DNA from: Dactylonectria macrodidyma
Taxonomy: Eukaryota > Ascomycota > Sordariomycetes > Hypocreales > Nectriaceae
Reading direction: 5' to 3'
DNA length: 64,000 nt
Assembly: GCA_020744425.1 (NCBI GenBank)
Contig: JAGMUV010000003.1
Location: 2,356,001-2,420,000, forward strand
The position numbers and the translations under genes are program-made. Shown in pieces: positions 47,283-59,621 of this stretch. The notes below the pieces were generated by a model, which was not told where the DNA came from, did no database searches, and saw only the letters and a list, made by a program, of their open reading frames with translations. The stretch's first letter is position 1; each line of letters begins with the position of its first letter.

Positions 47283-48792
47283 TCTGGGCTATGTACAACT
47301 GAGGCGTAAGCTGCGAATGGTTGTTTTGTTGCTTGTATTTGCTGAACTGTTTTGAGTGTTCGAGCAATTTGCGTCTATTCAAGATGGAGGAGCGGGCCGA
47401 CAGGGTTGAGCCGGCGCGGAGCGGGTGGGGTCGATCGGGTGGTGGCGGCGATTTGCGGAGACATAAACCCAGATGAATCCGTCTAGTTCCTTCGACGTGT
47501 TAATGACGTGCTACTAATATTCCCCAATGCAGTTCCTAATAGGTTAAGGATTGTCTGAGCTTGTTCTTGCTCTACATGGTGCTCCTACAGGATATCGATG
47601 TGATGTAAAATCGATGTTTGCATCATGGATGCTTCCCCATGTTGAATCTTCCATCATACATGCCGGATCCTCTGGACAAGGATTGCCTGGTTGGTTGCAC
47701 GCATAGATTGACAATATGTGGACCTATCAGATCTCAAACGCCAAAGCATTGCTTCGTCGTCTGCGCTTCGTTTTGAATCAGCCATGAGACAGAGTTGCAT
47801 GGCCCGACTCCATGCCGCTTAGGCCGAAAGCATGACGTGGAGACCTGTGATGCACGGAGGCTGACTTAATAATGCCCACCATCCGGATGTGGCCGGTTTT
47901 GAGTGATTCCTCCCAAGGCGAAGTCAGAATGCCAAGAAATGGTGATGGGACACGCGGCCATCTGGGCCGAGTAGAGGGATGATTGATATACGTGTCTTCG
48001 ACCCAAGTTTCGGTCAATACTTGATCTGGAAGCTCCCATCTGTCGTCCTACTTGACCGTATACCCAACGTTGTCTCCGGCTCACCCGCGTGCAGAGATAG
48101 CATCGAATTCTCTGGTATCAGGAAACCATCAAAAGCCCTGACGGCTTGCGTATGCGCCAACCCATTCGCATGCAGCCAAGATTCCATGGTTGGCGGGTTC
48201 TCGCAGCATCAGCCTGTGGAGCAGCCCTATCAGCACTGGAGCTAGGCGGCACGGACTCGAGAATTAGGGAGGTGGCGGAGGCGGCCTGGGTACCGATTCG
48301 CCAGAGGGGCCTTCAGGGGGGTTTCTAGGCTGAATTACAGGTCTCTCTCAGGGCCACTCGAGGCACACTCGTTCGGCCCCCGTCGAGGAATGGTGAAGGC
48401 GCAGCGTTCGCCCACTGATCAGTGAGTCGGGCGGGCTGACGAAACGCGCCAGGAACGTGCCGTTCTTGTCGGAGACGAGGAGCTAATAATAAATCCGGCC
48501 ACGCTAATTCCAAGCCCAACTGTGCCACTTTGGTGTTTGATCAGTGAGAATTGAGGAATTGACGAATGGATGCCCCGCGAAGAGTAGCTTAGTCAAACCG
48601 CATTCTGGCCCGTCCGTATTGCTCGGGTCCTTTTTTTTGGGATTCTATTTCTTCAGCTTCCCATTTCCTCCATCCCCTTCCCCCCTGATAGTAACAAATC
48701 TCACTTTCATCGCTTCGTCAGTATACTTTCATGGCATCTGCACCCGCTACGTCATAACCCCCCTTCTTTCCTTCGTCCCTGGACCGGTCGAC
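47283..48792. promoter_or_regulatory. Divergent promoter region of the PBP-fold and MFS genes
   Basis: About 1.5 kb between divergent genes. The part from 48630 to 48790 is pyrimidine-rich and probably the MFS leader. The MFS frame is open upstream to 48544 but contains no stronger start than 48793. No RNA or repeat recognised. Confidence 0.5.
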
Positions 48793-50560
48793 ATGGCGCC
48801 GCGATCACCCGCGCAGCTGGAGTTTGAGCTCAACACGGCGCCTTCGTCACCTACGCTATTGGCATATGATGATGGGCTTGACGATGCGCCAGACAACGCG
48901 CCACTGCTGAATTCAGAGGAGCGCCCTGACGGCGATGCCGCCAGTATCAGCGACAGCCTCCACTCTCATCCAGATCGCCATTACAGGTTCAATCGATGGG
49001 GCATCAGGTCGCCGCGCCGAATCGTTCTCCTCTTGGCGTTCGTCAAGTTCTTAATCGTCCTCAGTGGGATGCTACTCCTAGTCCCATACGCCCGCCTTCT
49101 CGAGGATCTCTTCTGCCATGCCTACTACAAGGACCCATCTTCCGACATCATCGAGGAGATGAAGTGCAAAGTGGATGAGATTCAATCTCGGATGGTGTTC
49201 TTCTTTGGTTGGACTGGGCTCGTATCGTCGGTGCTGGGTACGCGTTCTTGGATCCTCCCCACTCTTACGCATCGCTTATCATGATGTAGGACTTATAATC
49301 GCCTTTCCGTACGGAATGCTCGCCGACAAGATCGGTCGCAAGCCAACCGTCATCTTCGCCTACAGTGGCGTGGCCGTCTCGTTTGGAATTGGTCCTTTCT
49401 TCCTCAAGCAACTGCTGCATCAAGTCCGCGACAACCCGTACTGGCTGCTGGCGGGATCCGTGTTTCAGATCTTTGGAGGCGGCATCCCGGTTCTCTTGTC
49501 TACAACCTACGCAATGGCAGCAGACGTCAGCTCTGAGGAAGACAAGTAAGTCCACTGCGCCGAGAATCCTTCTCAGTTGGTAGAAGCTGACCCAGGTTGC
49601 AGAGCCACCCACTTTCTGTATCTCACGTTTGGTGCGACTGCAGGTGGAATCCTAGGGCCTGTTTGTGCTGGTCTCCTCATGCAGCACTATGGTCCATGGC
49701 TGCCCATCTACCTCGTTGGACTCACAGTCCCTATCGTCTTTTGTATCCTCCTCCTCCTTCCAGAAACCCTGTCTATCAAGATTCATAACCAGCAGGGGCA
49801 AGGTGATGAGCCCGAGGCAAAGACCTTCAAAAGCCACATGAGGCAAGGAGTGAAGGATTTGAGGCAATCCGTCCAAATTCTCAAGAACAAGAGTGTTCCC
49901 CTGGTCCTCGTAACCTTCTTTATCCAGAGTGCGCGGTTCACTGCAGCGTCAACTACGATGTCGCAGTACATCAGCAAGCATTTCGGCTGGAGGTTGGCTG
50001 AAGTCAGCATCCTGCTGTCGCCTCTGGGAATCCTCAACCTCGTCATTCTAGCGGGGCTACCCAAGGTCTCCGAGATGCTGCTATCGCCGCGATTCCGCAT
50101 GACGCCCTTTACGAAGGACTTGTTTCTAACGCGCATTTCTACAAGCATCCTGGTGATTGGAGCATTCGTGCAGGGTGTCAGCCACAACATCGTGCTCTTT
50201 CTCATGGGGCTATTCATCGCAACTTTCGGTGCGGCCGACAGTCCTCTGGCACGTGCGACCGTTTCTCACTACGTGCAGCCCGAATATACCTCCCGACTGT
50301 ATGCCTTGATAACTATGGTCGAAGTCTGTGGCTCTTTCATCGGAGGCCCTGTACTAGCTTGGTGCTTCGACCAGGGATTGAAGCGAAAGGGACTGTGGAT
50401 TGGGCTGCCATGGTTCTACGTTGCGTTTCTCTGCTCCCTGGCCTGGGTTGCTCTGTTGTTTGTCAAGCCACCGAAGAAGCATGCGCGGGATGAAGGCATC
50501 TACAGCGATGGCGACGACACTGATGATTTTATGCCGGATGACCCTCTACGGCTCGACTAG
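48793..50560 (+). CDS. MFS transporter, 12-TM type
   Basis: Three exons (48793-49237, 49290-49545, 49603-50560; introns 52 and 57 nt) encode 552 residues. The first 85 are hydrophilic and acidic (LAYDDGLDDAPDNAPLL), then twelve predicted helices begin with RIVLLLAFVKFLIVLSGMLL. The loop between TM2 and TM3 carries GMLADKIGRKP, the MFS motif A, restored only by the first splice. A long charged central loop (HNQQGQGDEPEAKTF) separates the halves, and the C-terminus ends DDTDDFMPDDPLRLD. The arrangement resembles the SLC46/folate-like or fungal multidrug branches; the substrate is not deducible. It stands head-to-tail 837 bases upstream of the ABCC pump, so the two could share regulation. Confidence 0.92.
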
Positions 50561-51397
50561 GGTTCGGCCATGGAGAAGATCAGTGCGGTTGACCAGGGCC
50601 ATGCCTCTGCCAGGACGTGGCAATCAGGCAGAACAATCTGGATGGCAAAGAGATCTCTACATTTTACACATTTATGATACCCGAATAGACATCTATTTTC
50701 TTTGACGCGTAATTAGTATGTCGCAATTCGTCGTGACTTCTGGTGTCGCGAATCCACCTGCCGGATATGACTGGCCGCGAAACTTTTGTTGGTCTTTGGA
50801 TCCCAAGTTGCCGGGAACCGGGACAAAGTGTGATTCGCAGAGATGGGATTCCTTGCATGCAATTGAATAAATATAAACTGCTTGGCGTCCTCCGACAAGT
50901 TTCTTGAGTATAATCTGCTTCATTTGGTGCTCTTCTTCTGTTTTTATGGTGCCGCGTTGTCGCAACCCTTGTCGTTCCAACTCATCTTCAAAGACACGGT
51001 GCGCTGATAGGCGTCAACATACCATTGCCCAAACAGAAGGACAAACTCGTCGGACGGTTAGAGAAGACGAGATACGAAATACGAGATAAGAAAAGCGACT
51101 CGTCAGATCGTAGCGCGTCCTATCAGGTTACTCGACCGAAGGTGCCAGCACTATTGGACATTACAGATCAATTCCAGTTGCGGCTGCACCTGCAGGGTCC
51201 TTTTGTGCCGCGAATGAACGTCCTGAGCTAAGGAGCCGTCAACCGACAACGGAGCAGGGTGGTTCCAGGCACCTGGATATCCATGAAATAAGACGCGACA
51301 CTTGGCAACGTCTTTCTTTCTCTTTATTTTGCTTCGGCGCTTGATAGAAGGAGCTGGAATTAGTGGGCTGGACGTCTGCTAGCACACCTCTCAGGCC
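50561..51397. other. Intergenic between MFS and ABC transporter genes
   Basis: About 0.84 kb; contains MFS 3' UTR and ABC promoter. Short open frames only, with no domain. Nothing further seen. Confidence 0.55.
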
Positions 51398-54300
51398 ATG
51401 CAGTCGTACAACTCGACTGAGTGTCGGGATGGCGTCTTCGGCCCCAGCGTCTGGGTTGAGGGCTGTCGCGGGGGATTTGACTTCACTCGTGCGTCCAGGG
51501 AGGCCAGTTCAAAAGATTGAGTTCAGGTTACTGACATTCGGGATTAGTTACGTTCGAGGAAAGCATCCTAAGTATCACGCCGGCGGCTGTATTCTTCCTA
51601 CTCACTGGTCCGCGACTATTCTATCTTCTCAAACTCCCAGACAGAACAAAGCGCCGTGCAGCCTACACTTTAAAACTTGTACGTCCCGAGTCTTCAAGTT
51701 TTCTACACCATAATCTCACCATGGCTAGGTCACGTCCATCGTCTACTCTCTATTGCAGGTCGCCCTAGTCGCCTTGGTAGCCTCCAAGAAAAAGCTCAAC
51801 ACCAACTTCTCACTGGCTGCCGCCATCTTGAACCTCATCGACGCGTTCGCAATCGTGGTCCTCGCTCACTTCGAGCACGTAAAGTCCATCCGACCATCAT
51901 TTCTCCTCACGGCGTACCTCTTCGTCTCGCTGCTCTTCGACGCCGCGCGCCTGAGGACAGAGTGGCTGCTTTCCGTCAACGTTGCCTATGCAGCCGTCTA
52001 TTCTGCATCGGCGGTGCTCAAACTGGCTCTCTTGGGGTTGGAGACGATAGAGAAGCGCAAGATTCTGATCAAGGCCAACAAAGCACCTTCCACAGAGAGC
52101 ACGAGCGGGCCGTTTAGTCGCGGGCTTTTCGTCTGGCTCAACTCGTTGCTCATTTCGGGTTGGGGTACAGTTCTGACCAACGATGGACTCCCTGCAATTT
52201 ACGAGAAGCTCTCCTCCGAAAAGCTTGCCGTTCGATTCGGTACTGCCTGGAGCAAAGGTTGGTTCAACCCAGAGGCTTTCTAGATCACCACTAAGCCTTG
52301 AACATAGCAACCAAGAAGAGCGAGAGCCCGTCTATCTTCCTCACTACTTTTAGCATCCTGAGATGGGAGATTCTTGGAATCATGCCACCTCGCCTTGCTA
52401 TTATTGCGTTGAGTATTTCGCAGCCGTTTCTCATTTCTAATGCGCTGCGATTTCTTTCCTCCCCGGCAACGGATGCAGCAATGAACCTTGGATATGGGCT
52501 CATTGGTGCTTTTGCCTTGGTCTTTATCGGATCTGCTGTAAGTGCAATTTTGAGCTATCAACAGGTTACCTGCTAAACCACAATAGCTTATGACGGCCTG
52601 GTACGAGCATCTTACGTTCCGTGCAGGTGCCATGGCACGCGGCGGTCTTATCACATTAATCTACAACAAGATGATGAGGCTTCCTACCACTTATCTGAAT
52701 GAATCATCTGCAGTTGCCTTGATGGGAAATGATGTTGAGACACTGACAGAGAAACTTCACGTTTTGCTTGTCGAGTCATGGGCAAATACTCTCACCGTAG
52801 GTATTGCCATGTACATGCTGGCAGACCAGCTCGGGGCTGTTTGTGTGGCTCCCATCATCACAGCAATAGGTGAGCAGCCTTCAAGCACCGCGTGGCGACG
52901 ATCTGACCATTTTAGTCTCAATTTCCCTCTCAAGCCTTGTGGGCAAGATGACGGTCCCTCGTCAGACAGTATACCAGAAAGCAACCCAAGGACGCATCAA
53001 TTTTACTACTGAAGTTCTCAGTTCACTCAAGGCTGTCAAGATGCTGGGGTTGACAGAGCGGTTTAGAGACCTCATTGCGCAGAAGCGAGATGAGGAATTG
53101 GCAGATGGCATACACTATCGTTTGGTATCCGTTTACGCCAATTGCATCAGTAAGTGACTGATGCTTGCATTCTCCTCCAGAAATCTGACAATACCGTGAT
53201 AGCCAACTGCAACGTCAGCCTCACAGAGGCCATCACCTTCGGCGCATATGCTATTGCAGCGAAATTAAGCGGAAGCGAGTCATTCTCGGCTTCCCAGGCC
53301 ATCACTGCGCTGTCGATCCTGACGGTCATGCTAGAGCCGCTCTCGCAGCTTGTGGGTAATATTCCGCACTCGTTTTCCGCCTTTGGGTGTTTCAAGAGGA
53401 TCCAGGAGTTTCTGTTGCTGGAGGAGAGGGTCGACAGCCGTGACATTCGAGGCGTCGTCCATGAAACCGCTCCATTGAAACCCACAAAGAATCAAGAACG
53501 AATCGTCCAAGAAGCCATTGAATTGCAGAGCCTGCATAGAGCTAGTTCTGATGCCACCGCCGCGCACATCACCATTGTGGATGGCAACTTCAACTGGAGT
53601 GACAAGCATGTTCTTCAGGGCGTAACCACCTCTTTCCCCCAGCGGCCTAACGGGTCTCTCACTGTGATCATTGGACCTATCGGGTCTGGAAAATCGAGTC
53701 TTCTCAAAGCGATTCTTGGAGAAGTCGCTTCCTCAAACGGCGTTGTTTCTTTGAACTCGCCTGAGGTGGCGTTCTGTGACCAAACACCCTGGATAATGAA
53801 CGCAACGATCCGAGAAAATATTGTTGCCGAGTCTCGAGACTACGATAGAAGCTGGTTCAACACTGTAGTCAACGCATGCGACTTAGCTCTTGACTTTTCG
53901 AGGCTTCCAGAAGGAGAGCTGACAGTTGTTGGCGACAAGGGAGTCAAGCTAAGCGGAGGTCAAAGACAGCGATTGGTAAGACCATAACTCCTGAGACGAC
54001 CACCTGCTAATGCTATCCAAGGCTATTGCTCGAGCTGTCTACTCACGGAAGCCTGTGGCTATCTTTGACGATGTATTCAGCGGTTTGGACAAGGTGACAG
54101 AACAGGTGGTATTCAGTCGTGTGTTTAGCAAAGAGGGTTTGCTTAGCAAGAACGGGACTACTGTGATTTTTGCAACGCACGCTGGCAAGTTCAACACATC
54201 ACCTGAACCTGATAGATGCTGACATATTCCAGTCCATCGACTTCCCGAGTCCGACTCCATCATCGCCCTGGACAAGAATGGCAGGGTCGTAGAGCAGGGA

Positions 54301-56623
54301 TCTTTTACTCATCTCCGGTCCGCCGGAGGATATGTCGAGAGTCTAGATATCTCAAGCCACTTCAGTGATGATGAGACCGAAACCTCGCCCGATACAGACT
54401 CCGACACAGAGACAAAGGGTCCTCAGCCAACGACCCGACCAGGAGACCAGGACCAATTACCTCCAAGCGACTTGAGCGTTTTTCTGTACTACTGCAAAGC
54501 TATACGTCCGCACAATGTTGCCATGCTGGTGGCTTTCACAGTGTTTTCAGGCTTTATCGCCACATTTCGATGTGAGTCTCCCCTTGAGTGTGATGCATTT
54601 TATTCTAACCACTTTTATAGATGTCTGGATCACTTGGTGGGGCAATGGTAGAGGACATGATAGCGGTGATCTTGGGTACTGGTTGACTACCTATTCTCTG
54701 TTGTCGCTCTTGGAAGGCGTACTTATCACTATGGCTATTGCGTAAGATTTGTGATCGAAGTTTCATGGCACGGCTAATGAGAGGTTTAGGCTCTTTTTGC
54801 TAGTAGTTGGACCGACTAGTGGGAGGACTTTGCATCGGCGAATGTTGGACGCAGTCATGAAGTATGGAGGTGTGCCCATCAGAGATATAAGAACCTACTA
54901 ACAGCTAATAGTGCACCTATGAAGTTCATTTCGAACACTGACTCAGGGTCTTTGGTCAATCGGTAACCAATCCCAGAGTGCTAGCGTCTGTGAGATGTGC
55001 TAATTTTCGCAGGTTCAGTCAAGATCTGCGATATGTCGACATGGTGCTCCCCACTGCTCTATCTGTGTTTATTTTCGGTTAGTGAAACTCAACGAATGAA
55101 CAAGGAATAGTCGTCTAATTGGCTTTCTCAGAGATCACGGCATGTCTCGGTGCTGCCGGCCTTGCTATTGCAGCGGTCAGCTGGTTTGCCATCTCCATAC
55201 CGTTTGTGGTTGCGATACTCGTCCTCATCCAGAGGTTCTATGTTCGGACATCGAAGCAACTCCGACTTCTAGAGTATGTTGTCACATTCGCACATATAGG
55301 TATCACCACTGACGAACGATGCAGGATCGAACACAAAGCGCCCCTGTTCTCACACTTCCTTGAATCTATCCACGGCCTGGCTACAATCCGTGCCTTTGGC
55401 TGGGTCCAACCATACGCTGACAAGAGCCTTACTCGACTCGATGATGCTCAAAAACCTGCCTACCTTCTCAACTGTATTCAGAGATGGCTGACCCTCGTCC
55501 TAGACCTGGTAGTCGCATTTCTTACTGTCATTCTTGTCATCTTCGCCGTCACGCTGCGGGACAAGGTCAATCCATCGCTGCTGGGTGTTGCACTTGTGAA
55601 CATGATGCGACTGGGAGCCAACATGAAGGGCATTATTCTATACTGGTCCATTCTGGAAACTTCTTTGGGTGCCATTACGAGGATCCGAACATTTTCGGAA
55701 AACACACCTACCGAATTAGACACAAGGGACGGCACACAATTGACTGAGGATTGGCCTGCGAGCGGTGCATTGGAAGTCAATGACTTGTCCGTTCAATATG
55801 AGTAAGTCCTTGTCAGTTTGTTTAGCGAATTAAACGCTAACCAAAAAGCCAAACGGCCGATCCTATTCTGCGTGGGCTTTCTTTCAGCATCAAGCACGGT
55901 GAGAAGTTCGGTCTCTGCGGCCGTAGCGGTAGCGGTAAAAGCTCTTTCGTCCAGGCGCTTCTCCGAATGGCAGACATTGTCGGAGGTCAAATCACTCTCG
56001 ACGGCGAAGACCTGACCAGCGTGCCCCGAGCAACGATTCGCCAGAAACTGAGTTGTCTCACGCAAGATCCATGCTTGTTCGGTGACACTATTCGATTCAA
56101 CGCGGACCCTCAAGGGACATCATCTGACGAGACCATCACCAAAGCTCTCGAACGTGTAGGTATCTGGTCCGCCATCAAAGACAAGGTTGAAGAGGGCCAG
56201 AACCCGCTGGATGTAAAGATCGATGAGAACTTCTTGTCACACGGCCAACGCCAACTCTTCTGTCTCGCTCGCGCCCTCCTGAAGAAGAGTACTCTCCTCG
56301 TGCTCGATGAGCCTACTAGCAGGTACTCATCCCTCCAGCAGAACATACCCCAGCGTACAAATTCTAACCTCTGCAATAGCGTTGACAGCCATACGGACGC
56401 CAAGATCCAGGAAGTAATCCGATCAGAGTTTTCGGACTGCACAATCATCATGATTGCCCACCGGCTAGATACGCTGCTCGACTTTGACAAAATCGCCGTT
56501 CTCGACAGGGGTTCTTTAGTCGAATTTGGTGCACCCCAAGACTTGCTGGCCAACGAGGATGGTGCCTTTACGAGGCTTTATCATGCTGACCAGAACAAAA
56601 GGCCTCGGTCTGATGCTGTCTAA
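51398..56623 (+). CDS. Full-length ABCC-type multidrug ABC transporter
   Basis: I reconstruct 17 exons, all phase-consistent, giving 1462 residues. Exon bounds: 51398-51488, 51548-51678, 51759-52257, 52308-52537, 52587-52869, 52916-53149, 53203-53975, 54022-54184, 54233-54571, 54621-54741, 54790-54861, 54912-54962, 55013-55077, 55132-55273, 55325-55801, 55849-56322 and 56380-56623. The N-terminus MQSYNSTECRDGVFGPSVW leads through CRGGFDFTLTFEESIL into a TMD0. NBD1 has Walker A GPIGSGKSS (about residue 648), signature LSGGQRQR (about 739) and degenerate Walker B FDDVFSGLD. NBD2 has GRSGSGKSS (about 1248), LSHGQRQL (about 1353) and LDEPTSSVD. This asymmetry, with only one site carrying the catalytic Glu, is normal in ABCC pumps. 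It should export organic anions, conjugates or drugs from plasma or vacuolar membrane; substrate unknown. Intron 8 is GC-AG. Confidence 0.93.
54185..54232 (+). other. GC-AG intron in the ABCC transporter
   Basis: This 48-nt intron starts GCAAGT and ends TTCCAG. The only splice that keeps the frame and the conserved ATHAVHRLPESDSII segment after NBD1 uses the GC donor; no GT alternative nearby does. The GCAAGT string matches the strong donor consensus known for the minor GC-AG class. Confidence 0.85.
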
Positions 56624-57033
56624 TAAGGTATAGGAGGGATAGCAGATAATCGATTGCTACATTTCTCCTGTAGTCCTAGAGTACTTTGGTGCTTACCTGG
56701 CAGAGATAACTATATATGATTTCCATATATTAGATAGCCTATAGCTTGATTGAAGCAATTTTTGTTTCTGTCTTCATTCAAGGTCACAATAATTCTACAT
56801 TCGACACTTTAAATAATCCTCGGACAGCGGAATCGCCGGGTCTCAAGGCGAAGACCTAGTGATTCACCGTGCCTAACCATCTTGCATATACAGTACTGTA
56901 GTCTTACGTAGAAGGAGACATGCAAGCCTGAAAGTTGGAGTGTAATGTGCAAGGTTTCCTATTCCAAAGTCTCAAATCCTGCCAATCTGGGTACCAGCAC
57001 TTAACCATACTGCATTGCGCGGAACACTCAGCC
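56624..57033. other. Convergent 3' flanks of ABCC and DUF3712 genes
   Basis: A 410-base AT-rich gap between converging genes. It holds both 3' UTRs. No further feature seen. Confidence 0.6.
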
Positions 57034-58262
57034 CTAATCATCACTGCTGGCACAGCTCAGAGTCATATTCAAATCCCTCTCAAAAGTCTCTCGAACGTCA
57101 ATAGCAACACTTAAGTTCGCTCCTGCTAGCGCATTCGTAAAGTATGGCAGGTTCTCGCCCCCGTTTTCTGCACCTTGGACCTGAAGTTGGAGTGGGAGAA
57201 GCCCAGTCTCACAAGTCGGCTCTGTAGATACGACAGCAAGAACTGGTGCTTGACTAATGTTGGCACGCATGCTAACATTGTTGATGCCCGGATACAGTGT
57301 CAGGTTATCAACAGAGGCGGTGCCAAGCTTTGTCCCGTTCAAGAATGGGTTAAATGATAGAATTCCCTATAGATGTCAGTGAGGTTTCACCATCTGCCTT
57401 CTAACCAATGCAAAGGATGGAAGGATGCTAGGAAATGTGGCGGAACTTACGACTTCGACTGTGAGGATAGATGGGTTGGGGATGTCAACCTGGCCGTGCA
57501 AGTTGTCGCCATTCTCGTCAGGTTGCAGAGAAATCGAAGTCTCCGTCACGTTGAGACCCTTGAACTGGTTAAGACCTATCGAAGTTAAACTTGCCCAGAA
57601 TATCACAGCTTCTGCTTGGGACATCCTCACCTTTTAGCGTGAGGGCCTTCTTAAACGATACACCGTAGTTGCGAGAGATGCCCTTGACACGAATGGACGT
57701 TTTGCCCCTCATCCCAATGCTCAGCGTTTCCATACCTAGCAACCACGCACAAAAGGTGGTAAATGTCTCCATGTCTGACAATGTGACGTCTTGGGTAATG
57801 TTGACATTTACGTGCGAGGCAGCCTTCATTGTAGGGAGGTCGAGGGAGAGGAATGTCGTGTGAGGCTCGAGGTCCGCAAGATATAGCTCGATCGGGAACT
57901 GGGCGATGGAGGCTTTGAGGCCGGCAGTGCTACCAACTCTCATGCTTGCATTAAGAGCAATCGTCATTGTTTGTTCGCGCGTCTTGGTAATTATGATGCC
58001 GTCGATATTGAACTTGGCAGAGTTGATCTTGGACTGTGCAATATTAGGGATTGCTACCAGTATCCTATGATCTGTTAGACGGATCCATTACAAAGTAGCC
58101 CTCATTGATCACTCACAACAAGGGCACGACCAGGACAATGATGCAGATGAGGCCAATGAGATAAGCCCACCACCATTTCCTCAGGTGCTTCCGACACCTA
58201 GTCCGCTTCGACAACTTCACGGGGACCTCCTCAAACTGAGAAACTTCAGCTTTATCAGCCAT
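57034..58262 (-). CDS. DUF3712-domain membrane protein
   Basis: Four minus-strand exons (58262-58117, 58064-57631, 57575-57451, 57366-57034) with introns of 52, 55 and 84 nt give 345 residues. A short basic cytosolic head (KLSKRTRCRKHLRKWWW) precedes one transmembrane helix at about residues 33-54. The rest is an extracytoplasmic beta-rich region with the DUF3712 (PF12505) pattern seen as NPSILTVEV, GILSFNPFLNGTKLGTA and LTLYPGINNVSMRANI, and many N-x-S/T sites. Members are common in filamentous fungi and related in fold to LEA-2/AsmA-like lipid-associated proteins; the function is not established. For intron 1 I used the ATCATAG acceptor because the CTAACAG 13 bases before it leads straight into a stop. 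Confidence 0.9.
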
Positions 58263-59621
58263 GTTGAATAGACTCGATTTATTATCGCTCAGGTTGTTCG
58301 TCTTGAAGGTGAATGGTAAAGAATCTTGTCCCGGTGGGTGTTGAGAGAGGTTCGCTATCTAAAGCAGCGGCTATGACTGACGTGTACGATTCGGTTTACA
58401 AAGTTGAAGATTCAGATTTCAACAGCTGTAATATAGTAAGGAAAGAAACAAGTAGACCCATAAGCCTGTTGAGTGAGCTTGCAAAAGGGGTGAAAGCAAT
58501 TGGTAATGGACAACATCAAGGAAGGATGTCCGGCTATTTGTACACGTGTACAACATTTAGAATGAACGGAAGGCTTCATTCTCGTTTTGGGCATCACCTA
58601 CTATCCTACAGCACTCATTCATTATGAATCAGATGTTGATTTACACACCTAGAGTAAAGAGAGCGGGCCGAGGGTGGATTCTGTCCCGAGGGAACATTCC
58701 CCAAACCGGTCAAGGGCCGGAACATCTAGACTACCTAGCTAGCTTCATCGATCCCCCGCATTTTCTCCCCCAAGAAGCACCAGGTGCCCACACATCCTGG
58801 AATTGATCGCCTTGCAGGGGACCAAATAGGGCTGATATGGCTCCGAGGTTGTATCAGCGCTGGAAGCGTGTAAGGCGGAAGAGGCCTTTGACTGAACCCA
58901 GGCAGGCAAGATTATCATCATCCAGACAAAAGAAGGGGAGTCTGCTGTCCAATATGTAACTAGTCTTACTTAGTGTTTGTCTCAATTAGGTATGACCTCG
59001 GCTTCATACGATGGCGTTTATATCCTAATGAGCTATGTCTGTATCATGGAAATCCGGCACCGGCTTGAATCGTCCCGGTCTTCCCCAGGCGGTTAAGAGG
59101 CTCCCCGGAACACGGTCTAGATTTCTTAGACTTGCTAGATTTCAGGGTCGACATTGCGGGGAAATCTCAGATTACAGAGCACCGTGATTAAGTATGACAT
59201 TACGAGGCACCCATCTAGTAATTAGTCTCGGGCACTGTCCGAGCGCAGGAGTATTGACTAGCAAGAGGGGAGGAAGTGCTTATCCGGACAAGCCTTATAC
59301 TGACGAGCAGACAAAAGTGTCAGACCGATCCCTGCCGGGTGTCGGACTCATCTGCCTCCGAGCGATCGTCCATCTTGAAGCATCTTGATAACCTCGGCCT
59401 TGGACTCTTGGTGAGGCAATAGCGCAGTGTTCTGTAGAGAGCTTGTGACCACCAGTAGGTGCTTACGGGACATGTGTAGGAATTAAAGAAGCCTGTACAC
59501 TGTTCATTGCCCCCGCCCCCCCTGGGAGAGGTTTCAGAACACCAACTGCTGTAATCTCAAGATATCCTTACATGAAGGTATCTCCTAAATGCGTATATTG
59601 TCCTATCAAAGATCTCGCCCG
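58263..59621. other. Gene-free interval
   Basis: About 1.36 kb between the DUF3712 promoter and the 3' end of the broken TPR-CHAT gene. No open frame above about 105 codons, no RNA gene and no repeat recognised. Confidence 0.55.
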
